64,000 nt of DNA from Paenibacillus radicis (ex Gao et al. 2016) (GCF_014641555.1 NZ_BMHY01000001.1:310001-374000); one strand, 5' to 3'; counted from the first letter of the stretch, positions 54,264 through 63,196 are shown. Notes: generated by a model not told the origin, from the letters alone. Program-made: numbers and translations.

Positions 54264-55273
54264 CGTTATCCTCGCTTATCCGCAAACAGCGTCTGATTCT
54301 GCTGATTTGTCTGGGATTGATTGTGGTTACAGCTGTAGCCAGCATGAGCATCGGTCATTCTCCGGTGCGCTTGAACCGGCTCATTCCGATATTTCTAGGC
54401 GAAGGCACCTTCAAAGAGGAATTCGTGTTGTTCTCGGTCCGGCTGCCGCGGATTATAATTACCTTTTTGTCAGGCATGGCGCTTGCGTTGTCAGGTTCTA
54501 TCCTGCAGAGCGTCACACGCAATGATCTGGCTGATCCCGGTATCATCGGTATTAACTCCGGAGCAGGAGTGGCAATCGCCGTCTTTTTCCTTTACTTCCC
54601 GATTGATGTCGGATCATTCGCTTACGTGCTGCCGCTCGTTGCATTTGCCGGCGCTTTGATTACGGCGGTATTGATCTACTTCTTCTCGTTCAGCCGAATA
54701 AACGGCCTTAATCCGATTCGGCTCGTGCTCGTCGGGGTTGGCTTCTCTACGGCTCTGTCGGGAGTGATGATCGTCATTATCTCTTCGGCAGAACGTTCCA
54801 AGGTCGACTTTATCGCGAAATGGATTGCAGGCAACATATGGGGATCGGACTGGCCGTTTATTTGGGCGCTGCTCCCGTGGCTGATCCTGCTCATTCCGTT
54901 TACGTTGTTCAAAGCACAGCGTCTTAATCTGCTTTCGCTGAGCGAAGAGTCGGCGATTGGCGTAGGCGTGAGACTCGAACGGGAGCGTCTTGTATTGATT
55001 ATGGCCGCGGTTGCCGCTGCCGCATCGGCCGTATCGGTGACGGGAGGAATCGCGTTTATCGGATTAATGGCTCCGCATATTGCCAAGGCGCTTGTAGGGC
55101 CGCGCAATCAGCTGTTCATCCCTGTGGCTGTGCTGCTTGGCGGCTGGCTGCTGCTGTTCGCAGATACAGTTGGCCGGAATCTCGTCGATCCGGACGGAGT
55201 GCCGGCTGGCATTATGGTGTCGCTGATCGGCGGTCCATACTTTGTCTATTTGCTGCTGAAAAAGAAGAAGTAG
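54260..55273 (+). CDS. FecCD-family siderophore ABC transporter permease
   Basis: A 337-residue second permease of the importer. Landmarks include VRLPRIIITFLSGMALALSG, SVTRNDLADPGIIGINSGAG, WIAGNIWGSDWPFIWALLPW and GLMAPHIAKALVGPRNQ. The operon ends here without an ATPase; in several Bacilli one YusV-type ATPase serves many such importers. Confidence 0.94.
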   Translation: MTLSSLIRKQRLILLICLGLIVVTAVASMSIGHSPVRLNRLIPIFLGEGTFKEEFVLFSVRLPRIIITFLSGMALALSGSILQSVTRNDLADPGIIGINSGAGVAIAVFFLYFPIDVGSFAYVLPLVAFAGALITAVLIYFFSFSRINGLNPIRLVLVGVGFSTALSGVMIVIISSAERSKVDFIAKWIAGNIWGSDWPFIWALLPWLILLIPFTLFKAQRLNLLSLSEESAIGVGVRLERERLVLIMAAVAAAASAVSVTGGIAFIGLMAPHIAKALVGPRNQLFIPVAVLLGGWLLLFADTVGRNLVDPDGVPAGIMVSLIGGPYFVYLLLKKKK

Positions 55274-55288
55274 ACGTTTATGAAAATA

Positions 55289-55337
55289 AACGCCCTCGCA
55301 CGTATCCGAAAACCGGGTACGGGCGAGGGCGTTTTGC
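55289..55337 (+). terminator. Terminator of the siderophore operon
   Basis: AACGCCCTCGC (55289-55299) pairs with GCGAGGGCGTT (55323-55333), with extra pairing in the loop (CGTA/TACG), followed by TTTTGC. The remaining gap to 55486 shows no further element except the SD of the next gene. Confidence 0.85.
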
Positions 55338-55486
55338 TATTTCACCATATAGAGTCCTGATTTCATCTTATTATCGGTAGAATGGTTTCTAATGAAATAC
55401 ATAAATTGGATAAAGGGAAGTTCATTGCATAACAGACGACGCAGCTTCAGCTTCAGACAGTCATACTTGAAAGACGGAGGGACGAG

Positions 55487-57019
55487 ATGAAGATGGCAAA
55501 ACGAAATCATATGGGTGTTATTATCGGGGGATTGCTGCTGGCTATCCTGATGGCATCGATGGATAACATCATTGTAGCCACCTCAATTGGTACAATCGTT
55601 GGCGACTTGGGCGGCTTTGATAAATTAATGTGGGTCACTTCATCTTACATAGTAGCAGAAATGGCCGGCATGCCGATTTTCGGCAAACTATCGGATATGT
55701 ACGGGCGGAAACGATTTTTCATATTCGGCATTCTTGTCTTTATGGGCGGCTCAGCGCTATGCGGGACAGCGAATTCGATCGTTGAATTGAGCATTTACCG
55801 CGGGATTCAGGGGCTGGGCGGCGGAGCGCTCATGCCGATTGCATTTACGATTATGTTCGATGTCGTTCCTGTACACAAACGCGGCAAGATGGGCGGTTTA
55901 TTCGGCGCGGTATTTGGTCTCTCCAGCTTATTCGGTCCGCTTCTTGGCGCTTATATTACAGACTATATTCATTGGTCCTGGATTTTCTATATCAACTTGC
56001 CTTTAGGCCTTATTGCTTTCATTATGATTGCTTTCTTTTACAAGGAGTCTGTCATCAATTCGAAGCAAAAAATCGATTACTTCGGTGCACTTGTACTGGT
56101 GGCTTCGATCGTCTGTTTAATGTTCGCGCTGGAGCTTGGCGGGAAGCAATATGCTTGGGATTCCAGCATTATCTTAGGTTTGTTCGCCGCGTTTGCCGTG
56201 CTCATTACCGGGTTCGTATTCATTGAGCGGCGGGCAGAGGAGCCGATTATTACCTTTGGCATGTTCAAGAACAGACTATATGCGACGAGCAACATTATGG
56301 CGATGTTCGCAGGCGCGGCGTTCATTACGGCATCGATCTATATCCCGATCTTCGTGCAAGGCGTTCTGGGCGGATCGGCCACCAATTCAGCGCTTGTGCT
56401 GCTGCCGATGATGCTCGGCTCGGTTGCGACGGCTGCAGGCGGGGGGCTGTTGATGACTAAGTTCAAATATCGGACGATGATGATCCCGACCTTGGCGCTG
56501 CTTGTCGTAGGCATTGGACTCTTGACTACGCTCACGAGCGGTTCGTCGCGTTTTATCGTAACGGTCTTCATGGTTTTGGTCGGTCTCGGAATCGGCGCAT
56601 CGTTCTCCGTATTGAGCAGCGCCGCCATTCATGGGTTCAGCACGCGGCAGCGCGGTTCCGCAAGTTCTACGCTTAACTTCATGAGGGCGCTGGGGATGGC
56701 GCTTGGCATTACCGTATACGGCATGATTCAAAGCCATCTGTTCCGAAATAAACTGGCTTCCCAATTCACCGGGGGCAGTGCCGAGCTGGCGGAAGGGCTT
56801 GATCTGAGCGATCCCCGTAAAATATTAACGCCGGAAACAAGGGAGCTTATTCCTGCCTCGATTTTGGATAAAATAACGGATGCACTCAGCTCCTCCGTCG
56901 TTCAAACGTTTGCTTGGGCGCTGATTCCATCTGTCATTGCCTTGATAGCCGCCTTCGCTATGAGCAAAGAAAAGCTGGACCCGTCAGCCGAACAGGAACC
57001 ATATTCGGCTTCGCATTAG
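55487..57019 (+). CDS. DHA2-family (14-TM) MFS efflux transporter
   Basis: A 510-residue transporter with SD GGAGGGACGAG before ATG 55487. Motifs are MASMDNIIVATSIGTIVGDL, LMWVTSSYIVAEMAGMPIFG, the motif-A loop KLSDMYGRKRFF, and FGLSSLFGPLLGAYITDY (motif C), followed by 14 hydrophobic segments. It is related to but distinct from the pump at 40982. No regulator gene is adjacent. Export of a drug or metabolite is likely. Confidence 0.9.
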   Translation: MKMAKRNHMGVIIGGLLLAILMASMDNIIVATSIGTIVGDLGGFDKLMWVTSSYIVAEMAGMPIFGKLSDMYGRKRFFIFGILVFMGGSALCGTANSIVELSIYRGIQGLGGGALMPIAFTIMFDVVPVHKRGKMGGLFGAVFGLSSLFGPLLGAYITDYIHWSWIFYINLPLGLIAFIMIAFFYKESVINSKQKIDYFGALVLVASIVCLMFALELGGKQYAWDSSIILGLFAAFAVLITGFVFIERRAEEPIITFGMFKNRLYATSNIMAMFAGAAFITASIYIPIFVQGVLGGSATNSALVLLPMMLGSVATAAGGGLLMTKFKYRTMMIPTLALLVVGIGLLTTLTSGSSRFIVTVFMVLVGLGIGASFSVLSSAAIHGFSTRQRGSASSTLNFMRALGMALGITVYGMIQSHLFRNKLASQFTGGSAELAEGLDLSDPRKILTPETRELIPASILDKITDALSSSVVQTFAWALIPSVIALIAAFAMSKEKLDPSAEQEPYSASH

Positions 57020-57027
57020 ATATGAAG

Positions 57028-57062
57028 CAGGGGCGAAGGATGCTGGCATCCGTTCGCCCCTG
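57028..57062. terminator. Hairpin between convergent efflux and reductase genes
   Basis: CAGGGGCGAA...GGATG (57028-57042) pairs with CATCC...TTCGCCCCTG (57047-57062) with one bulge. T-runs are poor on both strands. It probably serves as a bidirectional terminator. Confidence 0.55.
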
Positions 57063-57082
57063 GTTATCGGTTTAATCCACTA

Positions 57083-58069
57083 TCATTTCGCCGCCAGCTG
57101 CAATAAATGCTCCGCAAAATCCGGGTCGTCCAGAAGCGGCCGTCCGATAGCGATACAATCAGCTAATTGATCTTGAAGGATATGGTTAGCCAGACTTTGC
57201 GAGTAAATTTTGCCGACTGCGATGACCGGAATTTGAACATGCTGTTTGATCGCAGCCGCTTGAGGCAGCTGATATGCAGTATAGACGTCGGCAGGAGGGA
57301 TGGAGAGGTTGCCTCCTGTCGACACATGGATAGCATCCAACTCCGATTCGAGCGGCTTTACTATTCGTGCCCATTCCTCAGGAGTTAGCCCGCCTTCGTA
57401 ATAGTCGGTTGCTGAAATTCGAATAATGAGCGGATAATCGCTGCCTACTTCCCCTCTGATGGCCGTAAGCACTTCTTTTAAGAACCTCGCTCTATTTTCG
57501 GAGCTGCCGCCATAGTCATCCAACCGCGTATTTGATAATGGCGATACGAATTGGTGAATCAGAAAACCGTGCGCCGCATGAATTTCAATGCCGTCAAATC
57601 CCGCTGCTACGCTCCGTTTTGCCGCAAGACGATACTCCTCTATAATTTGATGAATGCCTGCGAGAGACAAGGGCTCGGGAGTGCCATAGTGTTCGTCGAA
57701 AGCGATAGCGCTTGGTGCAACTAACGAGTCCGTAACCTCGGGAGCAGATTTCCTGCCGCCATGCGACAGCTGAATGAAGACAGGGGTCTGATGGACGTGG
57801 ACGGCCTCCGTAATTTTCTTTAAATACTTTACGTGCGCGTCTGTGAAGATTCCGATATCGTTGCTCCATAGACGTCCGTTCGAGGAAATAGCAGTGGATT
57901 CTACAATAACGAGCCCTACATGCTTGGCCCTTCGGCCATAGTGCTCCACATGGTGATCCGTGGCAAACGCCTCAAGCGTACCTTTATATTGCTGCATAGG
58001 CGCCATGATGAGCCGGTTTTTTAATTGCAAGCCTCCTATCGAAATAGGGGTCCTTAAAGTTAATGTCAT
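57083..58069 (-). CDS. Old Yellow Enzyme, YqjM-like NADH:flavin oxidoreductase
   Basis: A 328-residue FMN-dependent ene-reductase with SD AAAGGAGAA. The family core is clear: EIHAAHGFLIHQFVSPLSN, then TRLDDYGGSSENRARFLKEV. The substrate-anchoring pair H164 and H167 is kept, as is Y28. Compared with my memory of Bacillus YqjM, C26 is Q and the proton donor Y169 is F, so reactivity may differ. It is divergent from the Lrp-type gene at 58219, with a 149-bp shared control region carrying a -10 TATAAT (58145-58150). That regulator probably controls it. Confidence 0.9.
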   Translation of the reverse strand: MTLTLRTPISIGGLQLKNRLIMAPMQQYKGTLEAFATDHHVEHYGRRAKHVGLVIVESTAISSNGRLWSNDIGIFTDAHVKYLKKITEAVHVHQTPVFIQLSHGGRKSAPEVTDSLVAPSAIAFDEHYGTPEPLSLAGIHQIIEEYRLAAKRSVAAGFDGIEIHAAHGFLIHQFVSPLSNTRLDDYGGSSENRARFLKEVLTAIRGEVGSDYPLIIRISATDYYEGGLTPEEWARIVKPLESELDAIHVSTGGNLSIPPADVYTAYQLPQAAAIKQHVQIPVIAVGKIYSQSLANHILQDQLADCIAIGRPLLDDPDFAEHLLQLAAK

Positions 58070-58218
58070 AATCGCATTCTCCTTTACGAGTGAATAGTGA
58101 CATTTTAGGATGAATATCCTGTAAATTACATAGATTTAATGAGGTATAATGGATTCATAAGTTTATTTATTACGTTCTATAGCTTCATGAACCTTAAATG
58201 ATAAGGCGGTATTGTGAA

Positions 58219-58656
58219 ATGGACCAAATTGATTCCAAAATTCTGAACTTGATGCATGAAAATGCCCGTATCCCCATCTCCGAGATGAGCAGATTGATTG
58301 CGATGTCTCAGCCGGCTGTTACGGAAAGAGTCCGGAAATTAGAGGAGCAAGGCATTATTACAGCTTACCGGGCGCAGCTTTCTCCTTCAAAGCTGGGTAA
58401 AAACACGACTGCCTTCGTGTTGTTCAAAACGGGCAGCTGCAATGATTTTGCTGCTTTCGGAGAAGCATCTCCAGAAATTATCGATCTCTACCGGATTAGC
58501 GGTGAATATAACTTTCTGATGAAGGTGGTAACGGAAACGACCCAGACGTTAGCAGCCTTTCTCGATTCCTGCAATGTGTATGGATTCTCGACAACCTTAA
58601 TTGTGCTCTCCACGGCATTCGAGGATAAAAGCCTGGTGATAGACCAGCATAGTTGA
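58219..58656 (+). CDS. Lrp/AsnC-family transcriptional regulator
   Basis: A 145-residue regulator. ATG 58219 begins MDQIDSKILNLM, aligned with the paralogue at 33190-33648, and has AAGGCGG about 10 bp upstream; ATG 58198 would add seven residues. The winged HTH (MSRLIAMSQPAVTERVRKLE) and the RAM domain (YRISGEYNFLMKVVTETT) are complete. The likely target is the divergent ene-reductase gene. Confidence 0.92.
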   Translation: MDQIDSKILNLMHENARIPISEMSRLIAMSQPAVTERVRKLEEQGIITAYRAQLSPSKLGKNTTAFVLFKTGSCNDFAAFGEASPEIIDLYRISGEYNFLMKVVTETTQTLAAFLDSCNVYGFSTTLIVLSTAFEDKSLVIDQHS

Positions 58657-58664
58657 AATTCCGC

Positions 58665-58721
58665 TATACATGACCAAAGAGAACCGCGTCCCAGGGATGC
58701 GGTTCTCTTTGGTCATGTATA
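58665..58721. terminator. 23-bp perfect-stem hairpin between convergent genes
   Basis: Arms 58665-58687 and 58699-58721 are perfectly complementary with an 11-nt loop. The right arm ends 4 bp before the stop codon of the minus-strand permease gene. It is presumably a bidirectional terminator despite the lack of strong T-runs. Confidence 0.8.
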
Positions 58722-58724
58722 CAT

Positions 58725-59693
58725 TTAAGCGGCTACGTCGCGTTTCGTGAACAGAAGCCAAGCGATGAATTGGAATGCCAAGTAGTAGATGACGAGCATA
58801 AGGATGGAGAACGACAGCGTCATCTCCGGCCGGATAGGCGATGCGCCGCCTTCCATGTATCGCGATAGTTCGATGTTGGCGAAGAGCAAATATTTCACCC
58901 AGCTGTAGCTGCTAAGCAGCATCGTTACGGAATTGCCGACCAGCATAAACAAGAGCGAGAAGGCGATTGCCATCGAGGAACTTCGGAATGCGGAAGAGAT
59001 CATAAAGGCCATCGTGACGTACATAATGAGCGAGATGACGGCAAAGCCGTATTTCGGCAATATATCTAGAATCATTGGACTTTGTTGGACGATACCGCTC
59101 TCAGAAACGGACAGCAGCGGCTGATTAATGCCGTCGAAGCCTTCCAGTATGCCCCCTGCAGCGAAAGCAGATCCAAAGCAAAGCAAGAGCAGAAGCAGCG
59201 CAAAGCCCATCGTAGCGATATATTTGCTCACCATAATTTTCGTTCGGGAAGCGGGACCAACAAGCAGCAGCTTGATCGTTCCCCAGGAAAACTCTGCGGC
59301 GATCATGTCCGCTGCGATAATGACCGTCAATATCGTAACCAGAATGATCAAATTGGAGGAAATGTCCACATAGTCCCAAAGGGTAGGCTCTTTAGGATTG
59401 ATGCCTTGCTCCAAGTAATACGCATTGAGCTTTATTTGCTCCGTCATATCCGCTTTCTGATTCTCGTGAAGGTCCTGATTATTCTGTAGTTCTTGCTGCA
59501 TGCGGTTGTTATCTTCTGTTAAGCTCTGTTCCCAGTCCGTGCTGGGGTTCCGGCTCGCTTCCCAATTCATAAGCCCGCTAAGCAGGGCCACGGTGAGCAG
59601 CAGGAAGCCAATCATAATCCACGTCCGGGGACGCATATAAATTTTCATATTTTCGTTCCGAATAAGCTTCGATAGACTAGACAACCATTTCAC
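58725..59693 (-). CDS. BcrB-like ABC-2 exporter permease
   Basis: A 322-residue permease. One N-terminal helix (about 26-46) is followed by a roughly 60-residue extracytoplasmic segment rich in Gln, Asn and Glu, then five more helices. The features ILTVIIAADMIAAEFSWGTI and KLLLVGPASRTKIMVSKY are typical of bacitracin-type exporters (ABC2_membrane_2/4). It starts within the end of the ATPase gene (17-bp overlap). The pair may remove a peptide antibiotic or other lipophilic compound. Confidence 0.88.
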   Translation of the reverse strand: MKWLSSLSKLIRNENMKIYMRPRTWIMIGFLLLTVALLSGLMNWEASRNPSTDWEQSLTEDNNRMQQELQNNQDLHENQKADMTEQIKLNAYYLEQGINPKEPTLWDYVDISSNLIILVTILTVIIAADMIAAEFSWGTIKLLLVGPASRTKIMVSKYIATMGFALLLLLLCFGSAFAAGGILEGFDGINQPLLSVSESGIVQQSPMILDILPKYGFAVISLIMYVTMAFMISSAFRSSSMAIAFSLLFMLVGNSVTMLLSSYSWVKYLLFANIELSRYMEGGASPIRPEMTLSFSILMLVIYYLAFQFIAWLLFTKRDVAA

Positions 59694-60597
59694 CCCCGGT
59701 TATTTCAAGGAATTGATCTTCCAACGATTTTTGCACGGCATGAATGCCCATCACTTCAATCTCTGCGTTGACGAGAAGCTTCGTAATATGCGGGATTGCT
59801 TCTTTATCCGCCGTAAGCTCGAGCTGGCTGCCGATCGTATTCATTCGAGCCGCATCGAAGACGGAGGCAAGCAATTGCTCGGCTGCCGGAATATCATCCA
59901 CTTCAATAATGATTTTGGTCTGCGCGGCGTCTCGAGTCTCTTGCAAGGACCGGATGTCCATAAGCTTGCCGCCCTGTATGATGGCTACCCTGTCGCACAT
60001 CAGCTCCATTTCGGAGAGCAGATGGGAAGAGACGATCACGGAGATACCCTCTTCCTTCGTCAGCTTGCGCAAGTAATCCCGCAGCTCGCGGATGCCCGCC
60101 GGATCAAGCCCATTCGTCGGCTCATCGAGGATAAGCAGCGAAGGACGATGCAGAATCGCTTGTGCGACGCCAAGCCGCTGGCGCATGCCCAAGGAATAAC
60201 GCTTCACTTTTTCGTGAATCCGGTTCTGCAGCCCAAGCATCGCGACGACCTCGTTGATTCTTTCTTTCGTAATTCCGTTGTGCCGGCGTGCGAAGTGGGT
60301 CAAGTTCTGGTAGCCGGTTAGAAACTTGTACATTTCCGGATTCTCGACAATGGCCCCAACGTGAGTCATTGCGAGCTCGAAGTAATTGCGGACGGAGACA
60401 CCCTTAATGAGGGCTTCGCCTTTCGTCATAGAGATTAAGCCCACGATCATGCGGATCGTTGTTGTTTTGCCGGCCCCGTTTGGCCCAAGAAATCCGAATA
60501 CTTCCCCTGCGGGTATATCGAAGGTAAGATTATCGACAATTGTACGTCCGCCAATCTTTTTCGTTACATTACGAAGCTGCAATACGGCTTCTGTCAT
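59677..60597 (-). CDS. BcrA-like ABC exporter ATP-binding protein
   Basis: A 306-residue ATPase with Walker A GPNGAGKTTT (about 38-47), signature YSLGMRQRLG (about 139-148), Walker B LLILDEPTNGLDP (about 159-171) and a BcrA-type C-terminal part. The SD on the minus strand reads GGGAGG. It is divergent from the HxlR-type regulator at 60765 across 167 bp, which suggests control by it. Confidence 0.92.
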   Translation of the reverse strand: MTEAVLQLRNVTKKIGGRTIVDNLTFDIPAGEVFGFLGPNGAGKTTTIRMIVGLISMTKGEALIKGVSVRNYFELAMTHVGAIVENPEMYKFLTGYQNLTHFARRHNGITKERINEVVAMLGLQNRIHEKVKRYSLGMRQRLGVAQAILHRPSLLILDEPTNGLDPAGIRELRDYLRKLTKEEGISVIVSSHLLSEMELMCDRVAIIQGGKLMDIRSLQETRDAAQTKIIIEVDDIPAAEQLLASVFDAARMNTIGSQLELTADKEAIPHITKLLVNAEIEVMGIHAVQKSLEDQFLEITGGEMVV

Positions 60598-60764
60598 ACG
60601 GTTAAACCTCCCGAAATTGTTCTACATGAGAACTATACCGGAAGAACGTCTGGTGTAAAATAGACCTTGGAACAGGTTTCTTCCCCATCTTAGGTCGAGT
60701 ATAATGAAAGCATTCACTAGTAAATGGAAACCAACGACAGTTATCGGCAAGGAGGTTTTATCCG

Positions 60765-61127
60765 ATGAATGAACAAACTGGCGGGGACGAAAACGGCAAG
60801 GAAAATGCTGGTGCCAGCATCTGCGAGGTGCTTCAGATTCTTGGGGCAAAGTGGGCTTTACTTGTTCTTGAGGGACTGCTTAAAGGGCCGCAGCGGTTCA
60901 ATCAGCTTCAACGGAATTTAGCGATTGTGAAGACCCAATCCCTTACCGATACCCTTCGGCATTTGGAGAAAAACGGACTTGTTCACCGGGAGGTTTTCGT
61001 AACTGTGCCCGTGACGGTTGAATATTCGTTAACGGATAAAGGCAAAGAGTTTCAGATCGCTTTAATGGAAATGGAGAAATGGGTTCAGAAATGGGGAAAC
61101 CCGCCGGCTGCTGAATCTGCTATATAA
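60765..61127 (+). CDS. HxlR-family transcriptional regulator
   Basis: A 120-residue winged-HTH regulator with SD AAGGAGG 9 bp upstream of ATG 60765. Family features are ICEVLQILGAKWALLVLEGL, then GPQRFNQLQRNL and DTLRHLEKNGLVHREVF, VEYSLTDKGKEF. Cys23 sits at the start of the domain; a Cys at this position is redox- or electrophile-sensing in YodB/HxlR proteins. It is divergent from the BcrAB-like exporter and is probably its regulator. Confidence 0.9.
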   Translation: MNEQTGGDENGKENAGASICEVLQILGAKWALLVLEGLLKGPQRFNQLQRNLAIVKTQSLTDTLRHLEKNGLVHREVFVTVPVTVEYSLTDKGKEFQIALMEMEKWVQKWGNPPAAESAI

Positions 61128-61166
61128 GTTTGCCTTATTAACTCCAAAACATATAAATCATTTTGA

Positions 61167-61199
61167 ACCGTCAGGGCATTCCAGGCTCTGGCGGTTTTT
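61167..61199 (+). terminator. Weak terminator after the HxlR gene
   Basis: ACCGTCAGGG (61167-61176) pairs with CTCTGGCGGT (61186-61195) with two wobbles, followed by TTTTTG. Just beyond, GTTAACTTACTTTTCGTTAGTTGA-like imperfect repeats (61217-61242) may be a further regulator site. Confidence 0.6.
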
Positions 61200-61293
61200 G
61201 TGTTCACGGGAAGTAGAGTTAACTTACTTTTCGTTAGTTGATCCGAATAGATGGATTACATCCAAATGATTTGCGTTCTTACGGTGTTGAAGA

Positions 61294-61307
61294 ATGATGA
61301 CTATAAT
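61294..61307 (+). promoter_or_regulatory. Promoter/operator motif ATGATGACTATAAT before the MFS gene
   Basis: The 14-bp motif includes a -10 (TATAAT 61302-61307). Identical sequence in reverse lies before the TetR gene, and a one-base variant lies before the flavoprotein gene. The shared part upstream of the -10 suggests a common operator, presumably for the TetR protein encoded at 62630-63196. Confidence 0.55.
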
Positions 61308-61382
61308 TCGATTAAGCCAATTACGGCCGGACGCGGCTTTAAGCAATGGCTGAGAACCATAGAAGGAAAGGGAAGATGATTA

Positions 61383-62552
61383 ATGAATCGGAATCGGATG
61401 CTTATTTATATTTTAATGATAGCGGTGTTCTTTACCGCCACCTCAGAGCTGGTCGTCACCGGCATTTTGAATGTCTTGGCTGAGCAGATGAATATCTCTG
61501 TTGCACTAGCGGGACAACTGATTACGGCTTATTCGCTTGCTTTTGCCATCGGAACACCGGTTATCGTACCACTAACCGCCAGAATGGGGCGGAAGAAGCT
61601 GCTGCTCATCGCACTTTTCGTATTTATTGCCGGAAATTTGATTTCGTTTGCCAGCTCCAGCTTTATCATTCTATTAGTTGCTCGTATCATCTTAGGCGTC
61701 AGTTCTGGCGTCTTTATGGTCGCCGCTTTTGGAGCAGCAGCCAGACTAGTGCCGCCTGAAAAGATCGGCAGCGTAATGGGCACGATTATACTTGGCTTCA
61801 GCAGCGCGATGATTGTGGGTGTCCCGCTTGGCATTGCGCTAACGGAAGCGTTTGGCTGGCAAACGATATTCCTCTTCCTTGCGATTGGGGGAACCCTTAT
61901 TGTGATTGTCATGATAGGGCTGCTGCCGGAAATTGAAGGAGATGCTCCTGTTCCGTTTCGCAGGCAGTTTACAGTGCTTGCTAATCCAGTCATTTTATTC
62001 GCCCTGTTGTTCGTATTGTTCAGGGAAGCGGGCAACTCCGTTATGTTCACCTACGTCACTACTTTTCTCGGTACGATTTTGAACCGGAGCGCTTCCGCAA
62101 TTGGTCTTATTATGCTGCTATTTGGAATTGCCGGAGCTATCGGCTCCCGTCTGGGCGGCTCCGCTGTAGACAAATGGGGAAGTGTGAGACTCATCTTAAT
62201 CGGTATAGCTGCTCATATTATTGCGCTCGCTTTTCTGCCCCTGGCTATTCATAGCTACCCGCTCGCTATTGCACTCCTGGCTATGTGGGTGATGTCTATG
62301 TTTATAATGGGCCCGGCCACACAAACCTACTTTATTGAGCGGGCGCCGCAGTCGACTAATCTCATTATCAGCTTGAATACATCTGTGACGCAGGTGGGCC
62401 TTGCGGCTGGCGCTGGCGCCGGCGGAATGGCCGTAACGATGAACGCAACCGTATTGTACAATCCATGGGTAGCGAGCATTGCGCTATTGCTGTCATTGGC
62501 CGCGGCAATCGTATCCATCCGCAAGAGCGCCGTTATGTTGATGCGTGGATGA
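61383..62552 (+). CDS. MFS efflux transporter, DHA1 type
   Basis: A 389-residue, 12-helix transporter with SD GGAAAGGGAAG. It has ATSELVVTGILNVLAEQM near the N-terminus, the motif-A loop PLTARMGRKKLLLI, and IILGFSSAMIVGVPLGIAL (motif C region), typical of drug/arabinose exporters such as AraJ or YdhP. It is distantly related to the MFS at 31996. A TetR gene is convergent to it and shares its promoter motif. Confidence 0.88.
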   Translation: MNRNRMLIYILMIAVFFTATSELVVTGILNVLAEQMNISVALAGQLITAYSLAFAIGTPVIVPLTARMGRKKLLLIALFVFIAGNLISFASSSFIILLVARIILGVSSGVFMVAAFGAAARLVPPEKIGSVMGTIILGFSSAMIVGVPLGIALTEAFGWQTIFLFLAIGGTLIVIVMIGLLPEIEGDAPVPFRRQFTVLANPVILFALLFVLFREAGNSVMFTYVTTFLGTILNRSASAIGLIMLLFGIAGAIGSRLGGSAVDKWGSVRLILIGIAAHIIALAFLPLAIHSYPLAIALLAMWVMSMFIMGPATQTYFIERAPQSTNLIISLNTSVTQVGLAAGAGAGGMAVTMNATVLYNPWVASIALLLSLAAAIVSIRKSAVMLMRG

Positions 62553-62568
62553 TAGAAATAATAACAAT

Positions 62569-62612
62569 AAGCCATAATAAAAGCAGCCGCGGCTGCTGCT
62601 CTATTATGGCTT
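62569..62612. terminator. Bidirectional terminator between MFS and TetR genes
   Basis: AAGCCATAATA (62569-62579) pairs with TATTATGGCTT (62602-62612), and inside is the palindrome AGCAGCCGCGGCTGCT. TTGTTTGCTT follows on the plus strand. Confidence 0.75.
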
Positions 62613-62629
62613 GTTTGCTTAGCTTCCAG

Positions 62630-63196
62630 TTAGTGCGCAACGAGCTCTTTAGCTTGCCGTTTGCCGGATGATAGCAGGCTGTCGCTCAGTGCAGGATCGT
62701 TGACTGACCGGGCCAGCACTAGCGATCCGACCATCGTGCTTAACAGTGCGCTGCCCGTGGATCTATCAATGCCGCCTACATCGGAGATAAATTGAATCAT
62801 CCGTTCCAGCTCCTGCGTGTACACGTTGCGGACTTCTTCCGAGGAGCGGGATATTTCACTGGAGAGAGCCGGGAGAATACAGCCCATTTCCGTCCGGTCA
62901 CGGTGATATTGGCTTAAATAATAATCAATCACCGCGTGGATTTTGGGTTCCTCCTTTGCTTTCTCGGCAGCCTCCCGCAAGTACGCTATCGTATCGCCAA
63001 TCGCATACCGGCATGCTTCGGCAACCAACTGCTCTTTATTGTCGAAATGCGAATAAAACCCTCCGTGAGTCAGTCCGGCTCCTTTCATAATAAAAGGCAC
63101 GCTTATGTCGCGGATACCGTTCGTTCGAAAGGCTTGGGCGGCACTTTCAATGATTTTGCCCCGAACTTTGATTTTATGGCCCTCAGGATAAGGCAT
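62630..63196 (-). CDS. TetR-family transcriptional regulator
   Basis: A 188-residue regulator. ATG 63196 is chosen because AGGAG lies 8 bp upstream on the minus strand; ATG 63214 has no SD. The HTH (about 10-58) reads IIESAAQAFRTNGIRDISVP, then FIMKGAGLTHGGFYSHFDNK. The C-terminal domain (about 75-185, TEMGCILPALSSEISRSSEE) resembles the YxaF/LmrA-like group, regulators of drug or flavonoid-responsive genes. Its promoter motif is shared with the MFS gene and the flavoprotein gene, so it probably regulates all three. Confidence 0.9.
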   Translation of the reverse strand: MPYPEGHKIKVRGKIIESAAQAFRTNGIRDISVPFIMKGAGLTHGGFYSHFDNKEQLVAEACRYAIGDTIAYLREAAEKAKEEPKIHAVIDYYLSQYHRDRTEMGCILPALSSEISRSSEEVRNVYTQELERMIQFISDVGGIDRSTGSALLSTMVGSLVLARSVNDPALSDSLLSSGKRQAKELVAH

